From: Phoenix dactylifera
Taxonomy: Eukaryota > Streptophyta > Magnoliopsida > Arecales > Arecaceae
DNA: 64,000 nt
NCBI RefSeq assembly: GCF_009389715.1
Contig: NC_052399.1
Span: forward strand, 17,239,646 to 17,303,645
Direction of reading: 5' to 3'
The number at the start of each line of letters is the position of its first letter. Position 1 is the stretch's first letter. A model generated the notes under the pieces. That model was not told where the DNA came from and did no database searches. It saw only the letters and a program-made list of their open reading frames with translations. This document shows positions 47,301-62,300 of the stretch, one piece after another. Position numbers and translations under genes: made by a program.

Positions 47301-50300
47301 TCAAATATATGAACTGTAACCTCCTCCAAGGGGCACTCTCGGCCTGAATACTGCATCTACTGATAGGCAAGGACAACACCTGAAACAAATGCTCTGCCAT
47401 AAAACATAAATAGAACCAGTTAGCCTGCATAGGGACCATAGGCATCTTTATATACATATAGTAAAATGACCCTTGATCAATAAGGTTCCAAAATTATCAT
47501 GATGTTATTCTAGCAGTCAAATTTTTAAAATTTCATGATGATATTCTGGCAGCCATATTATTATCCTGTTCATGGGGACAAGTCTATATATATAAAGGTC
47601 ATAAGAAATTGGTTGCTTGTATACATAAATCAAGGACTAAAGAAAGATTGTAAAAACATTGTACTTATGGTAGAATGAGAAAGCTTAAATGCTACTGCTA
47701 GTAACTTAGCGCCCTCAACTGGGTTATATATTATACTGTTCACGAACATACCGGTATGCTTAGTAGTAGACCCTGAGAATTAACAATTACAGGCAATGCT
47801 CTTCTTGCAGAAACTGGAATTGATTTCAAGGCCTGAATAGCTCCCTGTGCTGACAATTGCATGTATCTGGAACACTGAGCCTTTTGCGCTACATCCTGAT
47901 TATATATTGCAGCATTTGAATTGTCCTGACATTCTTCCATTTTCAGGCTCTTAGAAAGTTCTGCAAGAAACAACCAGTCTGCATCGACCATGTGCCTAAC
48001 TGCACCTGTTTTCTCCTGATCAATCATGCAAAATTGACAGAGATGGCCTTGATTTCTATTCCAGGAAAGCTGATCTTCGGTAACATCTTTACGAAGTTTC
48101 CATGTAACTAAGAACCTGCTCATAAAGTGGCATGATTCCCCAGGATTTAATGTTATGCTTGGAGCAGGCTTCATATCCCTCAACTGGTCATCAAGTTTAG
48201 TCTCTGTCTTGGTGCCAAATTTCTCTAGTTCTTCCTCTTGCAACAAGCAAATGTTTTTAAAGGTTGATTCACTGATAAGGTTCAGCCTCTTTGCTTCACT
48301 TAGAATAGTCATAGAAGATTTTGCATGCATAAAGGGTACAATAGAAGCATCTGGGACTGATTGATCAGAAAATGATTTTGCACTCATTATTATCTTATCT
48401 ATCTCGCTAGGCAGTTTTGATTGCTGTTCTTCACATGAGCACTTGTATGAAAGCTCCACTCTAGTTGGCTGTGGTGAGGAAGCAGAAAAACTGATCAAGA
48501 TTTTCATGCCCTTGGACTGTGGAGCAGGACAAAGATAACAGCCAGCTGCAGTAAGGGAGGTCTGTCGGGGTTCCAAAAAAAAGATATGAATGATTGGAAA
48601 TGATATGAAAATCAATGGTGCACTTTCTAAAAACAGGATGTAGTGTCTTTCCCGTATAAAATAAGTTCGACAATTGATGGCAGTATCACTACAAAACAAC
48701 CCAGCTATTAAATTCTGACAGCAATCTCCGCAAAAATAATGAAGGGGGGATACAGCAGGACAGAAAGTTTATCTGCAAAAAAAAAAGGAGGATCCAACAA
48801 AACTAGACAAGTTGCAACTCTGATACAGAAAATTTATTGAATATATCATAATGGAAAAGACAAGAATTTATTTTCATGAATGTCATGATTTACTGAATTC
48901 AGATATAGAAAGAACAGTTCCATTGGAATACTGAATACTAATAACATTTTGACATAATTATTACTACCCAGATCACTTTAGCATAATTTGTGCCTATTCA
49001 GAGGCCCGGGCCGACTGCTTGCTGATTCTCCATAGGTATGTAGACAAACTGCTTAAATAATACACTTCCACACATATGAAGATGACCGTATATGGCTTAA
49101 AGATGAAGTTTAGTATTGAAAAAAAGGCATAATTAATGCATCGAGATTTGAGACATTGTGGATCTACCACCTCTTATGTGAACTGAAGGCATATTACTGA
49201 AGATCATATTATCATATTATTTTCAGATATACATCATTTGTTGTCAAGATCACTAACAAAGGAGGTGACCATTAAGTATCATAGCCATTTCTTTTTAAAT
49301 GCAGAATCATCGCTTCAGCCCAATCTTGCATCAAATAGAATACATCATTGTTTGCCAAACCGGCTGGTTTAAGATGTACCGAACCAAACCGGTTAGCGAT
49401 CAGCACAATTTAGGCTATTAAAGCGGTTCAGAGATAGGTTCGCTTAAACTCCCCCTGCCCCTGCTTTTAAATCACATTCACTCCCCCTGCCCCTGCCCCT
49501 GCTTTTAAACTCTCCCGCCCACATTCCGATAAATCCCTCTCTTTGGTTCGAGTTAAAGTTAGGTTCTCCCTCGCCCTCCCCCTTCCTTCCTCCCTCCCTC
49601 CCTCTCCCCTTTTCTCGCTCTCTGGCTCTTCCTATGTCGATACGCCCCGAAAAGGCACGATATAGATCCGTGCCCTGCCAAACCGGTTTGGTGAACCTCA
49701 TAGAAGTGCATCCACAAGTGTTAAACATAAACTATTACCAACAAGCTCAGTACCATTTGCAAGTTTCCTAAGGAGGTAGCTATTGAATATCATGGCCCTT
49801 TCTTTCTAAATGCAGAGTCACCGCATGAGGCCAATTTTGCATCAAATAGAACATACAGATTCAATAGAAGTGCATCCACTAGTGTTAAACATAAAGAACT
49901 ATTACCAACAAGCTCAGTCTCATTCCTTTCTTTCTGAATGCAGAATTATTGCTTGAGGCCAATTTTGCATCACATAGAACATACAGGTTTAATAAAAGTG
50001 CATCCACTAGTGCTAAACCAAAAGAACTATTACCAACAAGCTCAGTCCCATTTATATTGGACTGACTTTGCAAATCCTTTCCTACTTATTTTTTGTTACT
50101 AAATCATGATAGATAAAATGGTATGGCCTCTGCTACCAATTTGCATGATTTCAAAGCTCCGCCCTTTACATCTGGGTTTGTTACTACCATCAGTCTGTTG
50201 TATACTAATGCCAAGTAAGCATCAAGAAGGGGTCTTGACAATGTAATAGACAGATTATTCTAGTCTTAAACTTAATCTAACAGCCTGCAAAATTACATGC

Positions 50301-53300
50301 ATGCTAGCACAAACAAGGATGTCATATATGTAAGTACATGCATGCATGTGTATGCACCTATGGTGGATTCTTTTTGACAAGATTAGTAACAAGATCCTAC
50401 CAATAGAATTGTACCGGGCAATTCTCACTTTATGCTCTCCACGAAAATTAGTATAAATATGGTAGGAATTCTCTCCATCACAATCCTAGAGGTGTTTGAG
50501 ACCTTCCTTCCCTTCATAGGTTACACTGTGACACCACATAGCTACTACCCAATGTAGTTGCAACTGTTGGTAATCACGACCAGCTAATTTTCTCTTCCCA
50601 CCTTCCTCTAGCCTGACCTCACCCTCCAACCAGCCACCCTTTTATCTAAACTGTGCTCATCCCCTAACACCTCCATCTTCCCCTCTGAGCTAACCATCAC
50701 CACCTCCATCCTCCTATGCTCCACATCCCCCACTCTCCACATCTGCCTCCTTCCAACTGGGGCAGATGAACAAGGATGAAGGGAAGAAAGGGGTAGAGCA
50801 GAGATGGATAGCCTCTGGGCAGCCTGGACAAAGAACTTGAGAGTGGGGGCAAAAACCAGCTCAAGCAGCTGGATGGAGGAGGCAGAGTGAATAAGGAACT
50901 GGAGGATGGTGGAGCCCTAATCACGAAAATGTTGTGGCACTTTATCACCTAGTGGATATTCTGAATGTGCTGTGCAATATAATAGAAAGAAGAGGAGACA
51001 AACAAGCGTGTATGTGCTCATTGATACAAGATATCACCGCCACCCTCTCTGTTGACAGATAATTTGATCACTTGTGCAAGTGTTTCATGGATATCAGTTT
51101 TTACAAATTTAACTATTAATCAATGGCAACATGAAGTAAGGTTAGTAATGTTGTTCACATAGACCACTTATGCTATGAGACTACTGCATATCAGCATAAT
51201 CACAAAGATCTCAAACTGCACCCACTATGAAAGTTCAAATTCGCATTATAAAATTCAACAGAAATTTAATATTGTCTTAAAACTTGTCAAAGGGTCTTAG
51301 ACTCTTAGGCAATCATTTGTAAGAGAACATTCAAGATTCAAAATATGATACCAGAATGGTGAAGCTGAATGGACCTTGCACGGGATGTTGCGGATGTAGC
51401 CCAGTAGCAGCTGTGAAATACTACCACGAATTGGCCTATTCCGTTGCGAGATGAACTGTTGTAGACAGTTATCCAGTTAATATCAAAGTGCTGGTGAACA
51501 AAATCAATATTCTTTTTTTTTGTTGGGAGGGGGGCATGGGGGGAGGGGGGCACAGAAGATCATCTTGTGCAGGATGTGACAGCAAGCAATAAAATTAAAA
51601 GATAAATAATCAGTGTTACCTGCAAGATCAATGCTAGAAATTTTGATAAACAAAGATCCTCAACATCTGATGGATTGAGCTTCTCTAAATCAACTATAGC
51701 ATACCCATGCTGTAAAAACAAAGTATTACAAAAACATCTGAGGGTAACTTGCCCAGTTATACTGATCATAATGCACATCAAGAGATTAGAGAATAGCGAG
51801 AAAAAAGAATATCTCATAGTAGCTCCTACAGATACAGAAGCAATATTTTGCCTATGATGTTATTAGTTTTTAAATATGCTAATTTTATAATGCTCATAAT
51901 TTTGTATGTCACATTTTCATTGAATTAACCGATATGCTCTCCTACTAGTATTAGTCATCTATCTTTTATTATATCTTAGTTCCCTTTCTAAAGAGACTTG
52001 AAAAAAGATAGTTGCAAAGAAAGCAACATTGAAACCCATGAGCTTCCTCCAACTTACTCTCAAAACAGATCACGTTTTGTGCCCATATTGCATTGCTTTT
52101 TTCCTGCATGTAATGCAGGGGCAATTGGAATAAATAAGTAGCTGGTGATTTGAGTTGCAAAAGCAAACATATTATCATGGTCTCTGAAAAGATATCTATG
52201 TGGATATCCTACACACCTAACCAACTTTCAACTACTTCCAACAGGAGATGCATACTGAGCATGCCTGGCTAGGCCACATGCAGTTGTGCCCAGCCTGTGT
52301 TGTTCAACACCTGGCCAAAGCTGAGTCCAGCCCATGCTTGGCACAAACACAGCCCACTGTGCTGAAATTAAAGACTGAAACTCTACTTCTCTCAGATGAT
52401 TTAGGCACAATAGGCCCATCATGCAGACCCATCATATTAACCAACCAAAGAACTGACTATTCTTGACAAATTTTAGATTCTACCAGCACAAGATCATAAA
52501 GAAAAGGAAATAAAAATAAAATGTTACGTGTCTGATTTACTTTATCTTCTTTCCATTGCAATGTTGGTTCCATTGACATGGACGCCAAATGGAGAGTTCA
52601 AGGATGCAAGCAGAAGATGAAGAAGGGAAGAAAAAGGTAGGACTGCATGTGCTTTGTGGGCAGGACTCAACAATGTGAAGAAAGCCAAGGTACATGACAC
52701 AGTCAAACATGGAAGTGGGATACTAGAAAGAGTAGTGCTGGATCTTATTTTAGGGGAATGTAAAGAATGTTCATAGGAATCAGAAGCACTGGGACTCTCC
52801 TTTTAAGTTTACAAATAATTCTGTCCTCAATCACTATTGCAAATTATTTTCAATCAAAACTGGATAATATAAAGAACTATTACGCTTAGCAATATACTAA
52901 GCAATAACCAACACCTAATACACGTGTCATGTATAATATGGTCTGGGCTGAGCTCTCAGACTCGGAAAAGGATTAAAGGCCCCCAAAAAGAGTCTACCGA
53001 GTGCATCAGTCATTTACAAAAAAGAACTAACATACTGAAACATAAGATAGCATTCTTGACCAGGTCAGAATAAATTTTTAAGTTTAACAAAAATGGTTTC
53101 CCTATATATATTAAATACTAAAAATTTACTATGTGCAAGGACACCAACCTCCATGATGGTAACAGAGTGCCTTATCATCTGATGGCAAATATTGTCAACA
53201 TATGTCCGTGTTAACCGGCAAGCAGAGATAAGTCCTTGCAGTTCTGATCTAAAGACACCTAAAAATAGGATTAAGAATGATTCTGTTAGCATACAAAAGC

Positions 53301-56300
53301 TGGATCAGAAATGTAGAGACCCATACCATTTAAATGAATCTGTAAGATTACTAGATATCAAAAAAGTAAAATTAGGAAGCAGAATCAGCAAGTGGGAACA
53401 GTTATGATAAGGGCACATCATGCATAGAAAAAAGTATAAAACTAAGATACATCTTCTGTTTAGGATCTTTTGGTTGGGTGAAGGTGGATGAAAAAAATAA
53501 TTTAAGTGCTTTGCCTTCAGTCATTTAGGTGTAAAAAACCGTAACATACACAAGCAGAAGCATCTATGATGTCTGGTTGCCAAAGTACCTTCCTTTCACA
53601 AAGAGAGAGGTGATGAAATTATATTAGTTAATGTGAGTTCTCATGACTTCCATTGCATAAATGAGCCAAAAAGAACTATCCAATGAGAATGGATGCTAGT
53701 AAAATAAAGGCTTATGATTGTATTAGTAATTTTCTTTTCATTATATGAAAAAAAGAAATACAATCAGATCAAAGCAATCAACAATTTACTTTGTGATATG
53801 TTATCACTACAATCTATGTGCCTTCATATGGGTGAAAGATGGAGTGACTGCAGAACATGACTGAAAAAGCAAATAAGCTTTCTGATGCAATACTGAATCA
53901 CCCACAGGCATACATATGACAAATTCATACGGTTCCATTTAAATTTTGAATGGAACTACATTAACATGTATCCATATAATTTAAGGATTCATGAAAACTA
54001 GCATAACCAAAAAAGAAATTTTTAAAAAAATAAAAAGATGAGCTTACTCATCCTTCTTTTGATAAGGGAAAAAAAACAGCCCCTTTGTAAATTTCAGGTA
54101 ATTATGGTAACTAAAAATGCATTTTTATACCCCACCCACCCACCCACCCAAAATGGGTATTCCAATTTAGTTGAATTTCAAAAATTTAGTCTACTTGGAA
54201 CGAGGACTGTGTAACTTATCCATAATTCTTTTTTAAGGCAAATGCACATTAGCTCATTCTTCAACTCCTACGCATTGCAAAGAGCTTTTCAAAATCTGTA
54301 ATGACAGCCTAGTTTTCTGCAGCAAGTTACGTGCGAAGCCTACTTTGACGGAACAGTCTTATCTAGACTTGCTATATGCCCGTGTGCACAATTGACTCAG
54401 TTAATCAACAAAAAAAAAGGGAAATCCCAATAGAAAAGATATTTGAGAAAGTAAGAGAATGATGTGCATGGGCAAACTGAAACTAATGAGACTAGTTTGA
54501 TGCTTTAAGAAGGTTAAAAGAAGAACTACAAGAAAGACTAAATTCAGGCATTACTCCACAAATGTGTAGATCCAGCCAAACTAGGCAATCTCTCTCCAAG
54601 ATCATCAAATGCCAGCAACATTTTCTATTTTCACCTGATTCTGGTGATGCACACAGAAAAAAGGTCCACTATATCTCAAGCACAAAAGAAACATCTGATC
54701 TTTCAATCAGAAGAATGGCTCATCAACGATATTTTCCTGACTCCAAAATGTTTATTTTAATCTGCTCTCTCACCTGATGTCATAATGTTCTTTAGAAGCT
54801 CCCAAAGAAAGGTCCTGGACACATATGTATGCTCTCATGCCATAATAACTTGAAATGCATGGAGAATGCAAATAAAATGTCTAATGAGACAAAAACACAA
54901 AGTTTGAGGACACAATTAATGTATATATGGTGTTTTCAATGTATCAAACACAGATCTTGAACCTCCTTTTAAAAGCTCACTTTTGTTGAACTCACTTTTA
55001 GCACTTCTCACACTTCTAATCAACTAAACAAGCCATTAATTTCCAAGCATGAGACAAAGCCAGGAAGATCAGTCCATCAAGTGGAATCATGTAGTCCAGT
55101 AGACAACAAGGAAAATCAAGGAAAAAGCAGCCAGAAACATCTCAATAAAATGGTTAAATTTAACAAAATTTGAAAAAGAAACAGACAAATCAGAAGATCA
55201 TTTCTATAATTTGCCACAGATTGACATGCAATATTTACAGTAAATCGAGATAGTATCCAGAAAGGAATCTTTTACAATATAAAATAGATTTTTACTTAAA
55301 AAACACATGGAGATCCCCAATTGCAGGAAGCTTGAAACTGTGAACTAGTGAAGATTCTGCTACAAAATAGTGTATAGTTTATAAGGAATCAGTTTTCAAT
55401 CTAAAATCATATTGGTCATGTAGAGAAACTACCACATTCATAATAACTAGGCTAAGCTGATTATTAATCAGCTCACCAGTTATATCTCAGACCTCAAACC
55501 AGTATCTAGGGACAAGCAACATGGGTCAACCTAGCCTGGTTATCAGAAAACACGAAGTCATTCATGACAGAATGCCACCTAGATAGTGTAATGCGGTAAA
55601 GCCTAAAGAAAGTGTTCAATCTGAGAAAAAGAAATAATGCATTGAAAAGGGTGAAGGCTGCATGATATTCAGATTTCCTACAATTGCAAGGTTTACAAGC
55701 AGAAGTATCATAACCATAGTTTCCAAATAAGCCTTCTTCCAACCATTTGATATTGGCAATATGGATAACTTCACCAATTATTTCTTATAAAAGCTACATT
55801 ATCAATGATGGTGCTTAAAAGAAGTGGCCTAGCCAGGTTTTTGTTCAAAAAGATCATAACTACAGTGTGTATGTATGTACATTTAACAAAGAAATAGTTA
55901 ACTACAAAACTTAAATTCCATTATAAACTTGACACTTGCCAAATTGACCTATCTTCAAGTGAGAAAGTAGAAATTTTCTATATGTAGCCCCGCCTTCTAA
56001 GTTAGTTTGCTAATAAGTTGAGAACATTTAAACAAAAAATAAACTAATATTAGGTCTATCGTACCAATCCGTGCCATACCGGTAAGATATCGGTATGGTG
56101 CTGAGGTTCGGTTCGATATATCGGTCGAGCCAATCCAAACTGAGTGGAACCATCTTGTACCGTCCGAAAATGGATATGTAGCATATTGTACCAACCTAAA
56201 ATCCGGAATCTCAATATCGAATACCATATCGGTACCTTACCAATTCAGTATGGTACAATACACTCCCTATACCGAACCAACCTTCTAACCATTTTTTCCA

Positions 56301-59300
56301 TTTTTTTTATCTCGATATGCTTCAATACAGGTCGATACACACCTCAGCACACCTTAGTATGCCTCAGTATAAGATGGTACAAGATAGTACAAGTCGTATA
56401 CTTACCCAAACTTAAGTTTCATATTGGTTTCCACCCAATACAATACGGGCACCTCAAACCAGATGGCACGACAATCCATGTACCAACCCATACCATCCAG
56501 TTTCAGAGGGTACCATGATAAGTAAAAAAAAAGAAGAAGAAGTTAAGAGCTATCTTGGTTTGAGGTGCATAACTGTGTACTATACCATACCAAATTGATA
56601 GCATACCGATATAATACCCATGCCGAGATTACGGACCTTGCTAAGAAAACTTAAAGAAAATGACACAAGGTGAATGTCTGTGCTATGGCCTACATGCACT
56701 GTTAACCATTAAAAGAAATTTGTAGCTTATACTATTGCTTTATCTCAAGCACAGACTAACTTTCAACCTTAAACTTCTATAGCTAGATGCTACTTTAAAC
56801 AAATTGTGCATTAGACCACATGTAATGGGTGCATGTCAAGAATGCGACTTATTCTTAGTGCATCTACAAAAGAAAAATTAAGCAGCCTTAACGTGAAACC
56901 TAATATGTCAAGCACTAACTAAAGTGCTCTTCAAATCCCAAATTGTGCATATTTAGGAGAGGTATTGGAGAATAGAAACACAAGAGAGTGAAAGTGGGGA
57001 AATGGATTGCATGATTTGTCTTTTACATTGTGCTCCCATGACCTCTTCATCTTCCAAGGTATAATTCTTTTCTCTACTCGCCAATACTCAATAAGAGCCT
57101 TGCCATGATAAAATATATAGAATATAACTTCTAAAACTAGCTTGTGTTCAATATTACCATGGAAAGAAATAGATAGGCTTGAATCAGAGAGTGGATTTGT
57201 GGAGATCTTGGAGTGCAGCCTCCATGCTCTTAGAAAACTAAGCAGCTCTTCAAGAGAAAATTGACATTATGTTCAAGAAGGCAAAAATTAACCAAAATTC
57301 CCTGATACAATTTACCAATTTTTGGAGAACTCCAGGATATTAGAGGCAGCAATTGCCCTATCGTGCCTCCACCTGATCCCCCCATGCTCCCACAAACAAA
57401 CACACACACACACACACATAAAGCACCCAGTGGATCCACAATGCTCCACAGCGACACCCTGGCACTATCACTAATAAGTCCAAATATCTTTTATAGAGAT
57501 TGCTGTAAACTAACCTAGCCTAACCTTCCAATATTTTCTGTCAAGGTACTAGTCCAGCAATGCCACTGTAAATCCGGTTATATCATCATATAGAAACTTA
57601 CATGATGACAGGCTTCTTAAACAGGCTCGTATTCGGTTCCGAGCAAACAACGGACTTTGGTTTGTTGGATCTTCCACCCACTCTTGATTGCTTCCTTGAC
57701 AAATCTGTAGATAATGATAATCCTCTCAGGTAATTAGTACCCAAAAAAGATTGCAAACTTTAGGGGAAAAAAAATCTAAACAGGTCATTTCCTTGAAACA
57801 AACCTCAAAATAATCCAAAACACATGTTTTCATTTTGACTTCATGCATGGATAAAAACACTAGCTCCTTCACCAGAGGATATAGAATGTCACTCTAAATG
57901 CTTCATGTCATATGTAGATAAAAACATGAAATATTTACTGCTTGTTTCCCAGGATAAACTGAAAAGCATTTTAACATTTAAAACACAAACAACAGCATAA
58001 ATTTTCTTGATAGACGTGTAAATACTATTGAAAGGAAATTTTGACAAACAAAAAAAGGAAATTTTGCCTGCTTCACTTGTTCTCCAGCAGCACAAAAAAA
58101 CCTAATATGAATCACTAGCAACAAAATTTATCCACCTAAATTGTGATGCCGCACATACTTTTTTTGTTCCTTGCAATAAGCTTGCTCATATAAAAGCCTA
58201 CAAGTCAAAGCAACACAACTACATAACAAGACAAAAGTGGGCAACATAACAGCATATAGATCTTAAGATACAACACAGGAAACATGTTGCCTGCAGAAAG
58301 CATCATTTATTTGATGTTCCTTTTTCAGAATAAATTAAGAAAAAAAAATATACCCTTGCAACTTGAAGGTAGAGGAATACAACTGCCCAAGGAGAGGTTT
58401 TCATAATTCCACTTTTTACCAGTTGTATCCAGTGACACATAGTACTCATAGGTATTCTTAAAAAAATTCGTAGTTGGCTGAAAATTTATGCATAGGCATG
58501 TTCAACAATAAAGTAATCAAACTTTTCTGGCCAAAGAAAGTATATGCGGTCCATGTGATGTCCACGATATTAAATTTTAGAAATATGCTAATCAGTTCAA
58601 TTTCTGATGTCTCCATACATGAAAGTTTCATATGGTAGACTAAACACAAAGAAAAAAAAATCCCGCAATGCTTGAGAAGAATACATATACTCACTTTATA
58701 CATGTCATCTTTTGAGAATTCAAGCATTGGCCGCACAAGCAGAACGCTATTATTGCCTGAATTTTCTCCAAAGCATTTCATTTGTGTAGCAAATAATTGT
58801 GAAACAAATGCCATACCAGCAAGTCCAAGGACTCCACTATTGCGAGATAGCCTTAGAATTAAAAGTTCAGCCTGCTTTAATAGGAGTGTCATTGTTACAA
58901 ACTTGCAGTACACAAAAATCCAATAAAAGCACACATTCATTAGCAATAATGAGTATTGTGTAATTCAATATTGAACATCACGACAGACAGCTGACTACAT
59001 AAAAGAGCACAGAAGCTCAAACAAGAAGCAGAACTTCATAATTATAATATGGAAATACTTTTCGGAATTTCTGAACTGAAGAGCTGCAAAGGAATATACC
59101 GAGAGAGATTGACAGAAGAATACAGAATTGAGCACAAAATATAAGCCAGATAAAAGGTTACAGCTAAGCATAGACTGACTTAAAGTAACTACATGCCTTG
59201 CTACCACAAATTTAGATAAATTTTGAATCCTGCAGCACTCATAATTGAAGAGGGGGGCTTCCGGATAAATTTACTCCAGAAACAGCAGAAATACAGCACT

Positions 59301-62300
59301 TTCCACACCAACAAAGAAAACGAAAAGAAAAGAAAAAAAAATCCAACTTGCAAAGCTAAACCCTCCAAAAAGTCAAAACAGTGTTTAATGAAGTAACAAT
59401 TAAAATACAAATCAAGCCCTCCACTAGGAAATAAAATACTAAGATGAAAACAGCAAACTAATCAAAAGTGAACATTACTTTTAGTTTTTCCCTTTGTTAT
59501 TAAATAAACTTCACTTCCAACCGAAGGCCCTCCCGGTCTTCTACATCTTTGTTGAGAAGACTCAGAAGAAAGGTTAAATTTCGAAAGAGCCTTCCTTGTT
59601 CATTGCATCACAACTATATGTTAGATTAGTGAATTTCATTTCATTTAGGAAGTTTTTTTCTTCAACTAAAACAAGCCAAAACCAGAACACTAATTTTTTT
59701 TCTACTGCAGACCGTGAGAAGTCAAAATATCAGAAAAGACAGGAGTAGAACATGAAATATTACTTATATCTCATCTAGTATTATCCAATCTGTATATAGA
59801 TGTTTTTCATTTAGTGAAAAGACAGATATGTTAAAATACACGCAAAAGCAAGTTTAATAACAATAGAAAGAACACAGACATGCACACACATAAATATATA
59901 CATGTATGAGTGAATGATTTGTATGTGTATATGTAGGTATCTCTGTATAGAACGCATATGTACATACATATAATGCACAATATACGGCAATGGAAAGATA
60001 TTACTCATGGTGATAAATTAACTAAATATATGGAAGTCACTGGGCTGTATACTGAGACACAGTTTACATGGTTTATTCAAATGTAATGGTTCATCAATCC
60101 AAACAAGAATAGTGAAAATGCTTCTAAAAGAAAGCAGCATGAAAAATCCCAGATAGGCAATGTTTTGAGAACTGCAAAGGCTAAATCCAACATAAGAGTT
60201 TTACTCCATCTCATATGAGGTAAGGACTAGAAAAAGAAATAGGACACTGCTAGTTTTGCATAATTAAAGGAGATTTTAGTTTAACATCTGTAGCTGAAAA
60301 ACTGAACGAGGTACAGACCTCAACACTTTATAATAGTCATTAATTGTTGTATAAGCTTTGATGATAGTGACTTGAGAAATTCAACAAGGCATGCAAGTAA
60401 GACATGAATCAAGAAGGAGACAGTCACACGCAATCTAATGGACTCAAGGAATTCTTCTGATGCTGCAATTTTTGAGCCCCACTCATGAAATGATGGCACA
60501 TTGTTGTTTCTGAGCAATTACTTTCATTTACACATTCACCATACCACACGACAGTTCACAATAATCAATAAGCAAACCATGGCAGACAACATTAATCTTA
60601 CAATTCAGCATTTCATACAAGAAGATATCCATTGTTTTCAGAGGACATTAGATAATTTTAAATTCTTATAATAAAAAGGTCCAAGTGATAAATTACCATA
60701 GCACTTGTTACCATGAAAAACGGGTCAAGGAAGCATGTGGATTAATACATGATGTCAATATTAGATAAATAAATTACAAACCACAGACATCGCACATACA
60801 AATGCACAGTCCTGTATAAAAATATACTCAGACCTGGTCATCTGCATGGTGGGCAACAAGCAAGATTCCTATTTGTTGCTTAATGCAAACACCCTGAAAA
60901 ATTTGATACCTGAAATTAATAACCCATAAGAGTTAACAAATTCCATAGATAAATCACCAGATCAATTTTTGGTTTGTACCTGGGCCAAAATTCAGAAGAA
61001 TCATAAGGAAAGTAGTGGGATAGAAGAATTGCATGCACCAATAAGAGGCGATAGTTTCATCCTTAATGATCATATCAATATTATGAAAGTAAAATGTTGT
61101 TTAGCCAAGTTATAGAACTTATGACAGGTCATAAAATGAATATTATGAACTCTGTCGGATATCTTTTAAATCAGACTTATGTGCTGGAAAAGTAATATAT
61201 TTTGGCATCTTAACAAGTAATTGTTAAGTTATAAAGCTGACAAACACAGATCCATGTTCGCAAGAAAGACAATGAAACAAGAAGCATTAGATGCATGTAT
61301 ATGCTCAGAAATGTAATGTGAAGTAGGCCAGGATGGACAGACTTTATCAGCAAAAAAAGAAAAAAAAAAAAAAAGGTTGACAAACTGTGTTTTACACCTG
61401 CAAATGATGAACTGCAGATAACATAGAGCTTGCTAGTTAAATCAAATAATGAAATATGGGAATTCAAGTGCATTTGACTTCTTTATTTTGAATAACAAAG
61501 GGAAATAATAGAAATACTAGAGATGTCTGATTTTCTCTCTCTCTTTATGAAGGAACAAGGCATGCACCAGTTCATCAAGCAGGCTTATCACACAATTATT
61601 ACTATAAAGAAGAGATTGGAGGAAACTGATGAGTCTTCTAGAACTAGAATATACTTTTATGTGAATCTACCACAGGCTTGATTTTCTGGTATTTAACAAA
61701 ATGACCCCAAGAATTTTTGAGTGTGGAGACAAGTCAATTATTTTTTGGTTTTCCAATAATAAACCAAATAACTAAATTCAAAAAAAAGGTACAAAAAACG
61801 TGCTATTAATCTCTTACCCTTGATCCTAGCAACCACACTCAATTTCTTGCTTTCCCATTTGTTAGGTTTGTAACAATGGTGCCACACTATAGCATATCAT
61901 CTGTCAATTAAAGAACATGCCCAAGTAGCTTATGGAGACCATCTACCTGCTGATGGCCATTTTATTTGTCTAGAATTATTTAGTTTGGAACACCATATGG
62001 ATATTAAAGAAATGTACCACAGCATCAAAACAAGGCCATCATCTAGTAACAATGAACTAACTGCATGATGTGGGGGATACATTTGGATGATAAATGGTTA
62101 TAGGTATCAGCTTTCCGCCTATTGTCTACATCTCCCTGTGTCATCTAGAAGTGGTCCTTATCTAGAGCATGGTCAATCCAAACATTCATACTCTTGGTTA
62201 CAAATGCTCCAACTTGAAAAACTGATCAATAACATTCTTCCTTTGACATTATCTTTAGACATACTATTTCCACTATGAGTGATTGCTATATTTTATAATA

